Shown piece by piece: positions 11,300-21,659 of a stretch of DNA of 64,000 bases. The translations under genes were made by a program, and so were the position numbers. Below the pieces are notes generated by a model. That model was not told the DNA's origin. It worked only from the letters and a program-made list of their open reading frames with translations, and made no database searches. This DNA is from Neoarius graeffei (lineage: Eukaryota; Chordata; Actinopteri; Siluriformes; Ariidae), in assembly GCF_027579695.1 (NCBI RefSeq), contig NC_083587.1, positions 40,243,732 through 40,307,731 on the forward strand. The letters run 5' to 3'. Every line of letters starts with the position of its first letter. Positions within the stretch are counted from its first letter, which is position 1.

Positions 11300-11626
11300 A
11301 TGGATAAATTTCAACCGACGGACTACACGGCTAATTTTTCTAATGAACAGATAACTAGATATATGTCTAAAATAAACGACCTACAGATTAGTGACCCTTA
11401 TGGCTTACCGGACGTAGTTTTCACGACCGTGTCAGTGGATATGGAACTGCCAGCGGAATACCCAGACGTGTATAATTACCTCATTAATTTTCCCTCGCTG
11501 TTCAGTGGTGAAGCACTACGTGCTTATAAATCTCTGGACAGTTATCTTTACAGAAATTCAGGATTTGTCAGCCGCCCTCAGATGTGGCATCTTGTAAACA
11601 AGAAAATAACAATCCTCATTGGACGG
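11300..11626 (+). pseudogene. Orphan first exon, family often seen with YqaJ/SWIM-type proteins
   Basis: It starts at ATG with a purine at -3 and G at +4, encodes MDKFQPTDYTANFSNEQI through HLVNKKITILIGR (109 residues), and stops at a consensus donor CGG|GTAAGT. The motif order DYTANF, INDLQISDPYGLPD, YPDVYNYLINFPS and LRAYKSLDSYLY resembles the N-terminus of a multicopy fish and cnidarian protein family that I associate with a YqaJ-like nuclease. That association is recollection, not shown here. No downstream exon is visible before the TIR. It may have been captured by the element or may belong to an autonomous partner. Confidence 0.5.
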
Positions 11627-11739
11627 GTAAGTCACTTAAGTATTACTAGTACTGATACTAGATATATCAGTAGTATCTGGTATAGCACTGACCAGCCGAT
11701 TATAGAATAGAATAAGGTAATTCCAACTGTAATTCCAAA

Positions 11740-12077
11740 TCGTCCGTCTTGTTTACCATGGATCTGGCGTTGGAGAGGTAGAGGCTTGGCAGTGGAGATT
11801 TGAGTGGCTGTTTTCTGAGCTTAGTCAGCAGGCCGGCTCTGCAGCCTCGCTTTTGCTTCCTCTCCCGACGCCGCCTCCTTCGCCTGCCAGACCCGATAAC
11901 AATCCACGGAGACCCCGCTGGTCTCGCTATCTCATCCGGAATGTTGTGCGTGCGATGGAAATCGCTACAAACCGTCATTTTCTGCTGGAAACCAATGTCC
12001 AGTAAGTCCATACGGTTGTAGTGGATATTGAAGTCCAGTACAGACGAACAACACGCAGAAATACACACAAAAAACAT
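11740..12077 (-). pseudogene. LINE ORF 5' fragment inside the TIR element
   Basis: The - strand encodes GSPWIVIGSG followed by a run of eight arginines and lysines, CRAGLLTKLRKQPLK, then LPSLYLSNARSMVNKTDDLE. The last is the opening motif of a fish LINE endonuclease. The frame ends soon afterwards at 11700 where the similarity stops. Confidence 0.7.
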
Positions 12078-12611
12078 AAAAAACGTGCACAGGTAGGGAG
12101 AGCTTGTAGCCGCAGCCGTTGTAGTAGAATTGTATATAGTAGGGTTTTCCAGAAGAAAAGGTAGAAGCAGAAGTAGAAGGCGGAAATATGGCGTTTGACC
12201 GACAAGATGGCGTCTGTTACAATCTGGATCGGCTGTGACGTCACATGCAAGATCTCTATTGATAGCAACATTGTCATATTAGCAAGCGTGAAACCCTTTT
12301 ACTCTTCCTAAATAAACTGTAATATGTTGCTGCAGCATGCACATTGTTCATTGTATGAGCTGCCTATTCATAAAATAAAAACACGTCTTACTCTGGATTT
12401 AATAGTTATCACTAATTACTGGATTCAGTAATTACCTAGAGTCAATAATTGTTACCAGTTATTGCTAATTATTTTGTAATATTTATTCTTACTAATAAAT
12501 AATTATTTACAGCTGTTTATTAATTGTCAGAGGCAGCAAATTATCTATTTCAGTTAACAGGCATTCAGGGTAAGAATGCTATAAGCCTGCTAATGCATTT
12601 ATGTTTTTCAG

Positions 12612-12726
12612 TTTTCCAAATCAGAGGTCATCTTAACGTTCTTTGAACGTTCACCACTAGATCAAGTGCTGAGGAATGACAAAATCCAGAAGATACAGCC
12701 GTTCCAGAAACCCATCAAGATATCAG
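12612..12726 (+). CDS. pxdc1: pxdc1 exon (second in window)
   Basis: TTTTTCAG acceptor and GTATAG donor. 38 codons plus one base encode [21 protein letters not shown] and [21 protein letters not shown] is the diagnostic PXDC1 string. Confidence 0.92.
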
Positions 12727-13006
12727 GTATAGAACCTGTTCAGATGTTAATGTAATATGTGTGTTATTTGGAAACCTAGCCATTGAAGCAGTCTTGTGAT
12801 TTAGAACTTTAAAAATTTATAGCCATAGCAACCATAACGTAAAATGTTATCTCCAGACTACACAGCTGCTCTGAGCCACTATGATTAAGTGAAAACCACT
12901 TAAGTGACAATAAGTTGAAAATATTTATTGATGCAAGATGCAATGATTTGTTTCTTTTATGCGTGTTACATATGTTTACATGTTTTGTTTTGTTTTTCCC
13001 CCTCAG

Positions 13007-13118
13007 AGATTATGAGGTCAAATGGGTTCTGCCTGGCAAACACAGAGACCATTGTATTTGATGATAATGTTACTCAGGATAAAGATAGACCATCGTCTAC
13101 AGACTCTGCCCAGCATTT
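13007..13118 (+). CDS. pxdc1: pxdc1 exon (third in window)
   Basis: CCCTCAG acceptor and GTAAGT donor. With the carried-over G it encodes [18 protein letters not shown], then a variable acidic stretch [20 protein letters not shown]. Confidence 0.92.
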
Positions 13119-13800
13119 GTAAGTGTCCCATTCTCCTTCTTAAACCACAATACACGAAGTTCAACTCGCATTCAGTTAATCTAGTTTAGGTTTGGGCCAG
13201 ATATTTATATATGATTTCAAGATTTGTCTTTTTGAGTATATCACATGAAAATTGTGAGAGATACTTTTTTATGGGCATGCTGTCTCAAACAAAACCAAAA
13301 ACTCACACAAGTAGCTGTGGCCAGCGCTTCTTTCACTGGCTATGAGAAGGAAACTCAGGAATGACAAGGAATGAAACTCGACCAAAAACTCAAAAACTCT
13401 GATATGCATGTGTTAAACAGACATCAAACTGTTTGATGAACAAAAAAGAGGAAGAATCTGTTGTTCACTATTTCAACACAATGCAATTAGTCAGTACAGA
13501 GTCACATTGTTGTTACAAGTAATTCTAAAAATACATTGTGGCCAGACCAAAGTTTTGTTAAAATTTTGATGTGATCTCCTGTAAAGAAAATCAGTTTGAC
13601 TCTGTCTGAGCATTTTGTGGTTACATCAAACTGACACTTAATACAAGCTGGACTTGATATTGCTCCTCACTTGAACTGATATCACCTAAAAATCATGTGC
13701 AAGGTCAGAATCATGTATAAGTAAGACATGCCTCTTATTTACTCAATCTCCACCAGTGACAACTGCTGTTTTTTAAAGTGCTTGTTATTGATGGAATTAC
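13119..13800. other. Intron sequence without recognised elements
   Basis: Start of the last pxdc1 intron. No coding frame, TIR or known repeat was recognised in this stretch. Confidence 0.4.
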
Positions 13801-14200
13801 AATTATGGAAAAAAATTAAGAGACCGCTTTTAACGGTAGTCAAGTGAACAGGCAAAGGTCAGGTGATCGGCGAACAAAGGAAGTAAAGGGAGATCAAAAA
13901 CCGGAATATCAATCACAAAATAAAAAAGCATGGTAAGTCAGGTAAAGGCACATTGTTACTTTGCAAAGAGTGTCTGGTGTCTGTTTATATAGGGTGCGAG
14001 CATAATTAACAGGTCCATGTCATCAGTAGTCAGGTGAATGTGTCCATGTGTGTGCATATGCATGCGTGCATGCGCGCGCATGTGTGTGTGTGTTGGGAGT
14101 AGTAGTCCATGACGCACATTTTTGAAAGACCTTGTGCATTCAGGGAAGTGGCGTTCTGGGTGGATTTCAGCGAACACATGACAGTATGAATTTCACCCAA
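13800..14200 (-). repeat. Possible LTR-like repeat fragment with alternating purine/pyrimidine run
   Basis: The composition and the terminal ACACATGACAG resemble inverted LTR fragments seen in fish, but no partner LTR or primer site is present. A GTGTGCATATGCATGCGTGC...GCGCGCATGTGTGT run (about 14049-14092) alternates purine and pyrimidine and could adopt Z-DNA. The classification is weak. Confidence 0.25.
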
Positions 14201-14284
14201 AGTGGTCTTCAAGTAAGATTTTAAATGCATAAGTGTATTCTCAGCATATTGTATACTGGGTGAAACATTGCTCACATAAAAACA

Positions 14285-14310
14285 TAATAATAATAATAAT
14301 AATAATAATT
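14285..14310. repeat. (AAT)n microsatellite
   Basis: Eight AAT units in the pxdc1 intron. Confidence 0.9.
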
Positions 14311-14907
14311 TAATCTGGACCTAATATACTGTATGTAGACATTAATGAAACTTGATATTAAATATTAATAGTATGTTAAACAGTTGAACTACTAGATTAC
14401 TTGGTACCTGTTGAACTTGTCTTCAAGTTTACTTACAGTAGAAATGACTTATCAGAAGTATGCAAGTGTACTTCTACCCAAACCTACAATGTCATGAAAA
14501 AGTATTAGTCCCCTTCTGATTTCTTTAATTTTGCATATTTCCACACAAATGTTTTCAGACCCTTATACAAAATGTATTGTAATATAAGACAAGGAGAACA
14601 GGAGGAAAAACAAAACAGTTTTTAAATGATCAATCATTGAAGGAAAAAAGGTATGCAACACCTATATCACCCATGTGAAAAAGTAATTGCCCCCTACAAT
14701 TAATAACTGGATTTGCCATCTTTAGCAGCAAGAACTGCAACCAATTTTAGATATATTATTTTACATTGCTGAGGAGGAATTTTGACCCACTCCTCTTTGT
14801 TGAATTGTTTTATTTCAGCCATGTTGGTGAGCTTTTGTGCATGAACTGCCCATTTGAAGTCCTGCCTCAGTGGGGTTCAATTCAGGACTTTGACTTGGTC
14901 ACTCTAA

Positions 14908-15728
14908 GGCCGAATCCCATTTCACCCCTTGGACATACCCCTTGGCCCTTCCCCTCCATTTTGCGCGTTCACGTGAAGGGGTAGGGGTATCCCAATCCCA
15001 GTTAACGCGGAGGGGTAGGGGAAGGGGTAGGGCTTCTGTACCCCTCCAAACGGAGATTTTCCTGGAGCTGACTCCGAACGAAGGGGTTTGAGTGATTTCC
15101 CACAATGCCATGCGGATTTCAGCGAGATTTCATGCGGATTTCAGAAAGATGGCGGTTCCCGCGGCGAAAGATTGTCATAAATGTATTTTCTCCATTATTT
15201 ACGTGTTTTAAGTTGTTATCCAGAGGAAACACGCTGCTTGATTCGCTTTCGAGCTGAGAATGAGCAGCGATTTCTGAAATCCAAGCTGCTGCTAAAAAGC
15301 TTTGGGAGTGAGTATTGTTTTCGGTTGCTTGACTGCGTACGTTTTGTTCTGTTATTCTCGCTTTTATTGTTTACATGAGTGTTCTGACACCTCATTCTGT
15401 CGGATGTGGTGCACGAAGCACCAAAGATATCCCATTCAGTGGTGTTAGTTAACAAATCACACCCTGCCAGCAGAGATTTCTGGTTCTGCCTCTGGCTCTG
15501 ACTGTAGCGGCTGGTCGCAGCCAGTGACGCATTTGGTCGCGTTTTGCTAACGTAAACGCTGACGGAGGTACGCGATGACGTATGCGATCGTTGAAGGGCT
15601 ATCCCAATACGTAGGGGTTGAATTTCAAGCCCTATCCCTTGTAGCTCAGTTTCAAGGGGAAGGGCCAAGGGGAAGGGGGAGGGGAAGGGGGAGGGGTAGG
15701 GGTAGAAATTAGAATTGGGATTGGGCCT
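14908..15728. mobile_element. Harbinger-like MITE with G-rich subterminal repeats
   Basis: TIRs: left GGCCGAATCCCATTTC, right reversed GGCCCAATCCCAATTC. The Tc1 target shows TAA on both sides (14905-14907, 15729-15731), fitting the 3-bp TWA duplication of PIF/Harbinger elements. Both subterminal regions carry repeated AGGGGTAGGGG/AAGGGG tracts (left as the complement, 14930-15035; right, 15654-15706). TIR-like TATCCCAATC motifs recur internally at about 14988 and 15600. It has no transposase. An AAGATGGCGG segment at 15146 looks like promoter-derived or captured sequence. Confidence 0.85.
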
Positions 15729-15967
15729 TAAACTTTGTTTTGTTTCTTTTGAGTCATTCAGTGGTGGACTAGCGCTTGTGCTTTGGATTGTTGTCTTGCT
15801 GCATCACCCAATTGTGCTTTTGATTCAGATCATGAACTGATGCCTGGAGAGCATGGTTCTATCAATTATCCTATCAATTGTGACAAGTTGCCCAAGTCCT
15901 GAAGCAGCAAAGTATCTGCACACCATAACAATACTACCACAATATTTGTCTGTTGGTATGATGTTCC

Positions 15968-16440
15968 TAAGGTCCAGTTATACTTCCATGGATGTGGCTT
16001 TGCACAACATGGACATGAGCGTGCTCATGGGTGTCTCTAAAGTATAGGTGATTTTTTTGATGAACACACATGCATCTCTGAACGCATGCCCACTACTATT
16101 GAATATCCCCCTCACCAGAAGTGGAAAAGAGCATGGTCTGAAAGTAAGACAATCCCACGAATAAGATAAAAACAAGAACACAAAAGGCATGCGTGACAGT
16201 TTACAACTGAAGAGAAGAAGAGCTGCTTTAATGCTGACGTTGGAATAAGAACAAAACAAGAAGAAGAAATGTGTTCTAAAATAATTTTAAAACGTTCTTC
16301 TTCTGTATTTCGCACTTCAACTACTCTCAGCTACTGGACACACACATGCGCAGTCACCACACACAGTCCACATGGACAGTCCACGACAAAATTTGCATGT
16401 ACAGTGCATGGACTACATCTGCTGAAGTATATATGGCCTT
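15968..16440. mobile_element. MITE-like insertion in the Tc1 copy
   Basis: Its boundaries are set where the Tc1 sequence resumes (GATGTTC left, ATTGGGGAATGCTG right). The ends are imperfectly inverted: left TAAGGTCCAGTTATACTTCC, right reversed AAAGGCCATATATACTTCAG. There is no coding capacity. The duplication is not clear enough to name a superfamily. Confidence 0.7.
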
Positions 16441-16749
16441 TATTGGGGAATGCTGTCTTAGCTTTATACCAGATATAACGGGACCCATGTCTTCCAAAAA
16501 ATTTCCAGTTCTAACTCGTTATACCATAGAATATTATCTTAAAAGTCATGGGGGGCTTCACAGTATTTTTTTGCCAAATGTGTGAGGAGCTTAGATGTTC
16601 CTCTTGGTTAACATTTGTTTTTGCCTTGCAACTTTCCCATTGATACTATTTTTGCCCAGTCCCTTTCTAATGGTGGAAAAGGTAGTGAAGTGCAGGCAGT
16701 AAAATGAGCAAAGACTGCAGTTCCTTAGGTATTTGTCTGGGTTCCTTTT

Positions 16750-17388
16750 GCCGCTTTTCCACTACCAACGTGGCTGAGTTGGGCTGTTGGAGTTGCATTT
16801 CGACTACAACCGCACTGAACCGTGCTGGCTGGAAGTGGGTGGACACATTGGGTGCAGTTAGCCAAAGTGGGTGGATGTCATATTGATGTCGTTAGGCGGT
16901 GCAAACAGTGACATCAGTGACCTTTTAAGCGGTAGTCTCACGACCCGGATAGTAAACAATAAACATGGAGTCGTTCGTGTTGCTGGTCTTGGTGCTGTGG
17001 CTTGTTGTCACCGACAACGCCAACAGATACTGGCAAGAGCGTATAGATGAGGCGAGGCGCATAAGGCTTCAGAAATTCTCGTAATTCGTAATTCTTCTTC
17101 TTCCGGGTTTATGGTGTTTACAGATCCCAGCGTGCTCGTGGGGCGTGTGTGGGCACGTGAGGACACTCCTCCTCACCAATCAGTGCACAGGGGAGTGTCT
17201 GCTCACGCCCCTAGCCCCACTCGGCTCGGTTTGGCTCGCTTCAGCCCCACTCCAAAACCGTGCGAGTTTTGGGAGCTGAGTAGGGCTGAAGCGAGCTGAG
17301 TCGTGCTGTTCTGAGGTAGTTGAAACGCGAGCCGTGTTGGGCTGAAGTGAGCTGAAGCGAGCTGAAAAAGGGTAGTGGAAAAGGGCCA
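16750..17388. mobile_element. Non-autonomous TIR element ending GCCGCTTTTCCACTACC
   Basis: Left GCCGCTTTTCCACTACC pairs with right GGTAGTGGAAAAGGGCC. TTT occurs at both junctions, compatible with a 3-bp duplication. The right half contains repeated AGCGAGCTGA/GAAGTGAGCTGA motifs and their inverted forms. It holds a 39-codon open frame (16965-17084), possibly the remains of the first exon of the autonomous partner. Confidence 0.8.
16965..17084 (+). CDS. Small ORF inside a TIR element (39 aa, unknown)
   Basis: ATG preceded by AAAC encodes a hydrophobic start (MESFVLLVLVLWLVV) followed by a basic helix (RYWQERIDEARRIRLQKFS) and a TAA. A signal-anchor-like N-terminus is unusual in a transposon. 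Alternatively this is the truncated start of a Harbinger-type accessory or transposase gene. No functional assignment is possible. Confidence 0.3.
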   Translation: MESFVLLVLVLWLVVTDNANRYWQERIDEARRIRLQKFS

Positions 17389-17913
17389 TTTGTGACTTCC
17401 TGGATGGGTCATCAGTGTGTTCTTGGAGGAATTATGGTAGGCCAAACATTTCTGGAAAGACTTGCCACTGTACTGAGTTTTTTTTTTCCATTTGGAGATG
17501 ATGGCTCTTGGTGTGGTTTGTTGGAGTCCCAGAGCCTTCGAAATGGTTTTGTAACCCTTTCCAGACTGATGTATTTCAATACCTTTCTTTTGAATCTCTT
17601 CCAGAATGTCTATTTATTATAACATAGTGTGCTGCTTGTTGAGAACTTTTACCCTATTTCACATTGCTGGAAAGGTTCTATTTAAGTAATGCTTAGATTC
17701 ACCAGGGCTAGCAGTAATCAAGCCTGGGTGTGTCTAACTGAACCCTGTTGTCAATGAAATTGTTAATTGGTTGATTGACTGACTAAGCAGGCAGTTACTT
17801 TTTCATGTTGGACCAGTTGGTGTTGGATAACTTTTTTTCTTCAATAAATGTAATGTTTCAAAAATTGTATTTTGTATTTACTCACGTTATTTTTTTTTTG
17901 TCTTATCAAATAA

Positions 17914-18109
17914 TTTTTTTTAAATTGAAGTTTTATTTCATTTTATTATTTTATTTCTACTATTGTTTAATTCTTATTATTTTCTTCCCCATTTATTTTA
18001 TGTAATTTTATTTTCTATTGCTTACTGTTTTGCTTTTACTTCTGTAAAGCACATTGAACTGCCACTGTGTATGAAATGTGCTATATAAATAAACTTGCCT
18101 TGCCTTGCC
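17914..18109 (+). mobile_element. L2-clade LINE, 3' end only (196 bp)
   Basis: It carries the same tail as the full L2 copy at 28214: AAAGCACATTGAACTGCCA, TGTGCTATATAAATAAAC, then CTTGCCTTGCCTTGCC pentamer repeats. It is strongly 5'-truncated and flanked by AATAA (17909-17913 and 18110-18114). Confidence 0.88.
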
Positions 18110-18568
18110 AATAAAACCATTAAGCGTGACAAATATACCAAAAAATTAAAATAAATCCTGAAAGGCCATAGACTCTTTCACGCCACTGTACTCAGACATG
18201 TACTTGAATGTGTACTATTCTCTAAGTATAACTTAGTATACATCTGGTTATATGAGTACATAACAGATAAACGAGTACAATTTTTGTTTCATTATATTGA
18301 AGGCTGAGTTAGAGTGTTTGGCTTTGAGGGTTGAGAGTGTCCTGTGAAGGTGAACAGGTTTTGGTCTGGCATTGTTGGTGCAGTGTTTGTACTGCTTTAT
18401 TTATATTGGTTGCTCATAAATTGTCTATATGAAAGGGCTATATGAAATAACTACTAATTAAAATGAGTAACATCTAAATAAATGTGTCATGCAGTACAAA
18501 AAATTTTATCCATCGGTAAATTGCACTTCACTACCTTGATTTTGATTTAAATATTTCTGCCCATGCAG

Positions 18569-18695
18569 GTATGATGAGGATGGGAAAGAGTGTCAGTCTG
18601 CGGAACAGGACGTCAGTGATGATGACACAGAGGCATATGTCACCAACCTGTCCTATTACCACCTAGTACCCTTCGAGACAGACATCTTGGAGTGA
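18569..18695 (+). CDS. pxdc1: pxdc1 terminal coding exon with stop codon
   Basis: CATGCAG acceptor. After completing a split Leu codon it encodes [21 protein letters not shown] (acidic linker), then the conserved C-terminus [20 protein letters not shown] and TGA at 18693-18695. This is the strongest identifier of the gene. Confidence 0.95.
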
Positions 18696-19440
18696 AGGGA
18701 CATTGTATTGTGTGTGTGTGTAGATGCTGATGCTTTAAATCTCCACTCCAACAGTGCAAAAAGATGTTGCTGAATGGCTCATGGCTGCTTGTAGTTCAGG
18801 CTGCTCGCTAGCAGTGTTTATAGATGGCTGATGGAGATGGTGTGCGTATATAGACAGTCCATTAGGTAGACAATACATACCTGTGACTGTTGCCACGCTG
18901 ACCTGTGCCTATGATGCTGTTCTCACCCATGTGGTTTAGAAATCCAGTCCAATTTAAAGAAAATGTTTCAAGCCAGTGGAATCACTATGATTAGTCACTG
19001 TAGAGCCGTGCTATCATTATACGGTAAGTGAATGACTGAGCAAGTCTCGTAAAATCTCAAAACATGTTAGTTGTGGCTTTGTGAAAATGTACAGAAAATG
19101 TATTTAGAAGAATTACTTTAACAACTATGATGCAATAGACAATTGCTAGCCATTTCATGGCAACTATATGATCTGCTAATATGAGATTAAGTAAAAAACC
19201 CACTGAAAACTCAGTTTCTTGTTACGTAATGCAGTTAAGAGAGTGACTGACTAAATCTGGACATGCTGAGGTCTCCTCGTAGTATAAAGGGTTAAGCTAT
19301 TGGCACAGTGGCAATGTAGATAAGAGAATAAAGATAATAGCTGAAACATTGTCACAGCATGCAAAGGCAATCCAACTCAATTTCATATTTCTCAATCTTG
19401 CTCAGCAGGCCTATACATTGGGTCGGTTAGGATAGGATAG
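18696..19440 (+). other. pxdc1: pxdc1 3' untranslated region / flank
   Basis: Follows the stop codon and is free of recognised transposons. An AATAAA at 19327-19332 is a candidate polyadenylation signal about 630 bp after the stop; others at about 23590 (AATAAA) and 23698 (ATTAAA) would imply a longer UTR containing SINEs. The true end cannot be decided from sequence alone. Confidence 0.4.
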
Positions 19441-19741
19441 ACAATGAGAAGAGCAGAGATGCATGCAGGTAAAAATCAATTTCAGGGCTTTAATCCAAAA
19501 AATACCCCAGGGTGAACAAACTGAACCAGTTAAAACAAGGCCCCACAAAAACACAGGTGAAATCTGTTTAAAAAAAAACCCCACAGAGTTAAACACAGTG
19601 TCTAATCCAAACACTTGAGTGGGTGGACAAGAATGCAAGGGACATGCATGGAAAATAGGGCTACAGAAGGCTAACAAAAAACGCTAAGTAGTCTTGGCAA
19701 AAGAGCAACCTAGACTAAAATCAAAGAATGAAACTGATCTC

Positions 19742-20123
19742 GGGTGGCACGGTGGTGTAGTGGTTAGCGCTGTCGCCTCACAGCAAGAAGGTCCGGGTTC
19801 GAGCCCCGTGGCCGGCGAGGGCCTTTCTGTGCGGAGTTTGCATGTTCTCCCCGTGTCCGCGTGGGTTTCCTCCGGGTGCTCCGGTTTCCCCCACAGTCCA
19901 AAGACATGCAGGTTAGGTTAACTGGTGACTCTAAATTGACCGTAGGTGTGAATGTGAGTGTGAATGGTTGTCTGTGTCTATGTGTCAGCCCTGTGATGAC
20001 CTGGCGACTTGTCCAGGGTGTACCCCGCCTTTCGCCCGTAGTCAGCTGGGATAGGCTCCAGCTTGCCTGCAACCCTGTAGAACAGGATAAAGCGGCTAGA
20101 GATAATGAGATGAGATGAGATGA
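19742..20123 (+). mobile_element. tRNA-derived SINE, full length (major family)
   Basis: The head carries RNA polymerase III box A-like TGGTGTAGTGGTTAGCG and box B GGTTCGAGCCC. The tail ends in repeated ATGAG units. A perfect 12-bp target duplication GAAACTGATCTC flanks it (19730-19741 and 20124-20135). The copy is nearly identical to those at 45941 and 47495, so it is recent. Confidence 0.95.
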
Positions 20124-20135
20124 GAAACTGATCTC

Positions 20136-20929
20136 AAACGTTTTATAGTGAACCTGAAATACAATAATAGAAAAAGGGCATGCATTTAGTCATCAGCTTA
20201 AAAAACAAAACATCCACTCTGGATGACTTATCAATATGTATAATCAATCAATATGTGATCTTAAGTGTAACTTTGGTTTAAACTTCTTTTATCAACATTT
20301 TGGTCTGTTTTCATTTGGACTTATCTTCAGGACCTTATCTTTACCCACAGTGCTATGTAATGACAGTGGTGCTAGTGGGATGTAGTCTTTGCGTCATCTG
20401 AGTGATACTGCAGTCCTTTTGCCCTTTATTCTGTTCAGCTGTCTCACCTGCTCACTGCAACATTCTGCTCAAACAGATCAACTTCCAAAGTTTCCATGTT
20501 AATAACACACTCAGCACCATCACGATATCATCTTGTAGATCACTAACTTGCTGAGCTACTATGGCATTTTATTCCTCTCTTTTATAAAGAGTGTGGTCTT
20601 CCAAGGTCAGAGCAGTATTTATTCATTTCACGTTCGGATTTTGCAGCCCCCCTCCCCCAGCCCCTGCTCACATGCAAATTTACTATGCTTCTGCTCAAAA
20701 ACTTGCCTTCTCTCAAATAGCCCCTGCTTTGTGCACTTGCAAATCTTGTGCTCACAAATTTTCACACTCTTGGTGAGACAACCCGATCAAAATTCACCCA
20801 CCAATAGAACGAAAGGTATGACGTTGACCAATGAAATATAGTCACTGCCTCCTTGCATACGTTTGCTTTACATACAAGTGGGTTACTGTTTAACAGGGTT
20901 CATCCACTTCCACCATTCAGAGCAGTATA
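20136..20929. other. Flank without recognised elements
   Basis: AT-rich sequence. CCAATAGAACG and CCAATGAAA near 20800-20840 could be part of an old DNA element, but no ends were found. Confidence 0.35.
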
Positions 20930-21480
20930 CAGTACCAGTCAAAAGTTTGGATACACCTACCTATTCATAGTTTTGTTTTTTCTGTAATGTGACTATTCTC
21001 TACATTGTAGAACAATCCTGAGGACATCAAAACTCTGAAATAACATATGGAACATATATGGAATTATGTGGTAAACAGAAAAGTGTTTTAAAAAATACGC
21101 TTAATCTTTTAAATTCTTCAGACTAGCCACTGTTTACCTTAATGATGCTTTGCACACTATTGGCATTATCTTAACCAGCTTCATCAGGTAGGCACCGGGA
21201 ATGCTTTTCAATTAACAGATGTGCCTTGTCAAAAGTTAGTGTAATTTCTTTCCTTCTTAAATGCATTTACGACCAAACAGTAAATAATAAAAATACAGTA
21301 AATAGCCCTATTCCACAACTGTAGTAATCCACATTATGTCAAGAACCGAACAACTAAGTAAAGAGAAACGACATTCATCGTTACTGTAAGACATGAAGTG
21401 ACCTAACTTTATTTATAAAAATAAAGAAAAAAAAAAAACAGTTGAATTAGAAAGCATGTCCAAACTTTTGACTGGTACTG
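20930..21480. mobile_element. Tc1-type MITE with TA target duplication
   Basis: 551 bp; left CAGTACCAGTCAAAAGTTTG, right CAAACTTTTGACTGGTACTG, flanked by TA at 20928-20929 and 21481-21482. There is no transposase frame. It contains AT-rich filler with an A12 run near 21430. Confidence 0.93.
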
Positions 21481-21659
21481 TATGTACTTCACTTGTTTTC
21501 TTGTTTTATTTTTGGAGGTAATTGCAGATTTTCAACCGGTTTTCAGCAAGAGGCAGTTTATGTATTCATGTAAATGTATTCAGTGTAAAAATTTATCTGA
21601 GTCCTTAAAACATCAAATGTGACAAGAAACACATCAATTTAAATGTCAAGTGAAAATAT

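Larger units (their letters stand above)
11212..12266. mobile_element. TIR element carrying an orphan exon and a LINE fragment
   Basis: The ends form an imperfect inverted repeat: left ATAGAGATCTTGCAGTCACG, right (reversed) ATAGAGATCTTGCATGTGAC. CCGCCATCTTGTCAGT on the left pairs with CGCCATCTTGTCGGTC on the right about 35-45 bases in. Length is about 1.05 kb. Inside are a + strand first exon with a splice donor (11300-11626) and, in opposite orientation, the 5' part of a LINE ORF (11700-12077). No transposase is present. Superfamily and target-site duplication cannot be fixed by eye. Confidence 0.75.
14487..18188 (-). mobile_element. Tc1-like transposon broken by four later insertions
   Basis: Imperfect TIRs lie at both ends (left CAATGTCATGAAAAAGTATT, right reversed CAGTGGCGTGAAAGAGTCTA), each flanked by TA (14485-14486, 18189-18190). 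Transposase-derived sequence reads on the - strand in pieces: 14700-14907, 15730-15967, 16441-16748 and 17389-17800. The pieces are collinear with fish Tc1 transposases but lack an open frame. Removing the four inserts leaves roughly 1.5 kb, the normal Tc1 size. Confidence 0.88.
8216..18695 (+). other. pxdc1: pxdc1 gene, 3' part: PX domain-containing protein 1 (four exons)
   Basis: Four exons at 8216-8307, 12612-12726, 13007-13118 and 18569-18695 join in phase to encode about 148 residues ending at a TGA. Hallmarks are [48 protein letters not shown] and the C-terminal [17 protein letters not shown], which match vertebrate PXDC1 as I know it. PXDC1 is a small, poorly characterised protein (about 230 residues in human) with an N-terminal PX fold expected to bind phosphoinositides. 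The N-terminal exons are outside the window. Introns are 4304, 280 and 5450 bp and mostly transposon-derived. A teleost paralogue (a or b) cannot be distinguished. Confidence 0.9.

Noticed and set aside
15181..15378. 65-residue + strand frame in the Harbinger-like MITE as a transposase exon
   Set aside because: The translation has no DDE or Myb/SANT feature and the region is composition-biased.
19742..19815. tRNA gene-like box A and box B
   Set aside because: The motif recurs in several dispersed copies with target duplications and a long 3' body, so it is a SINE head. No cloverleaf was found.
19694..20118. Open frames of 75-102 residues repeated at 19.7, 38.7, 46 and 47.6 kb
   Set aside because: They are translations of the SINE in arbitrary frames; the recurrence reflects the repeat, not a gene family.
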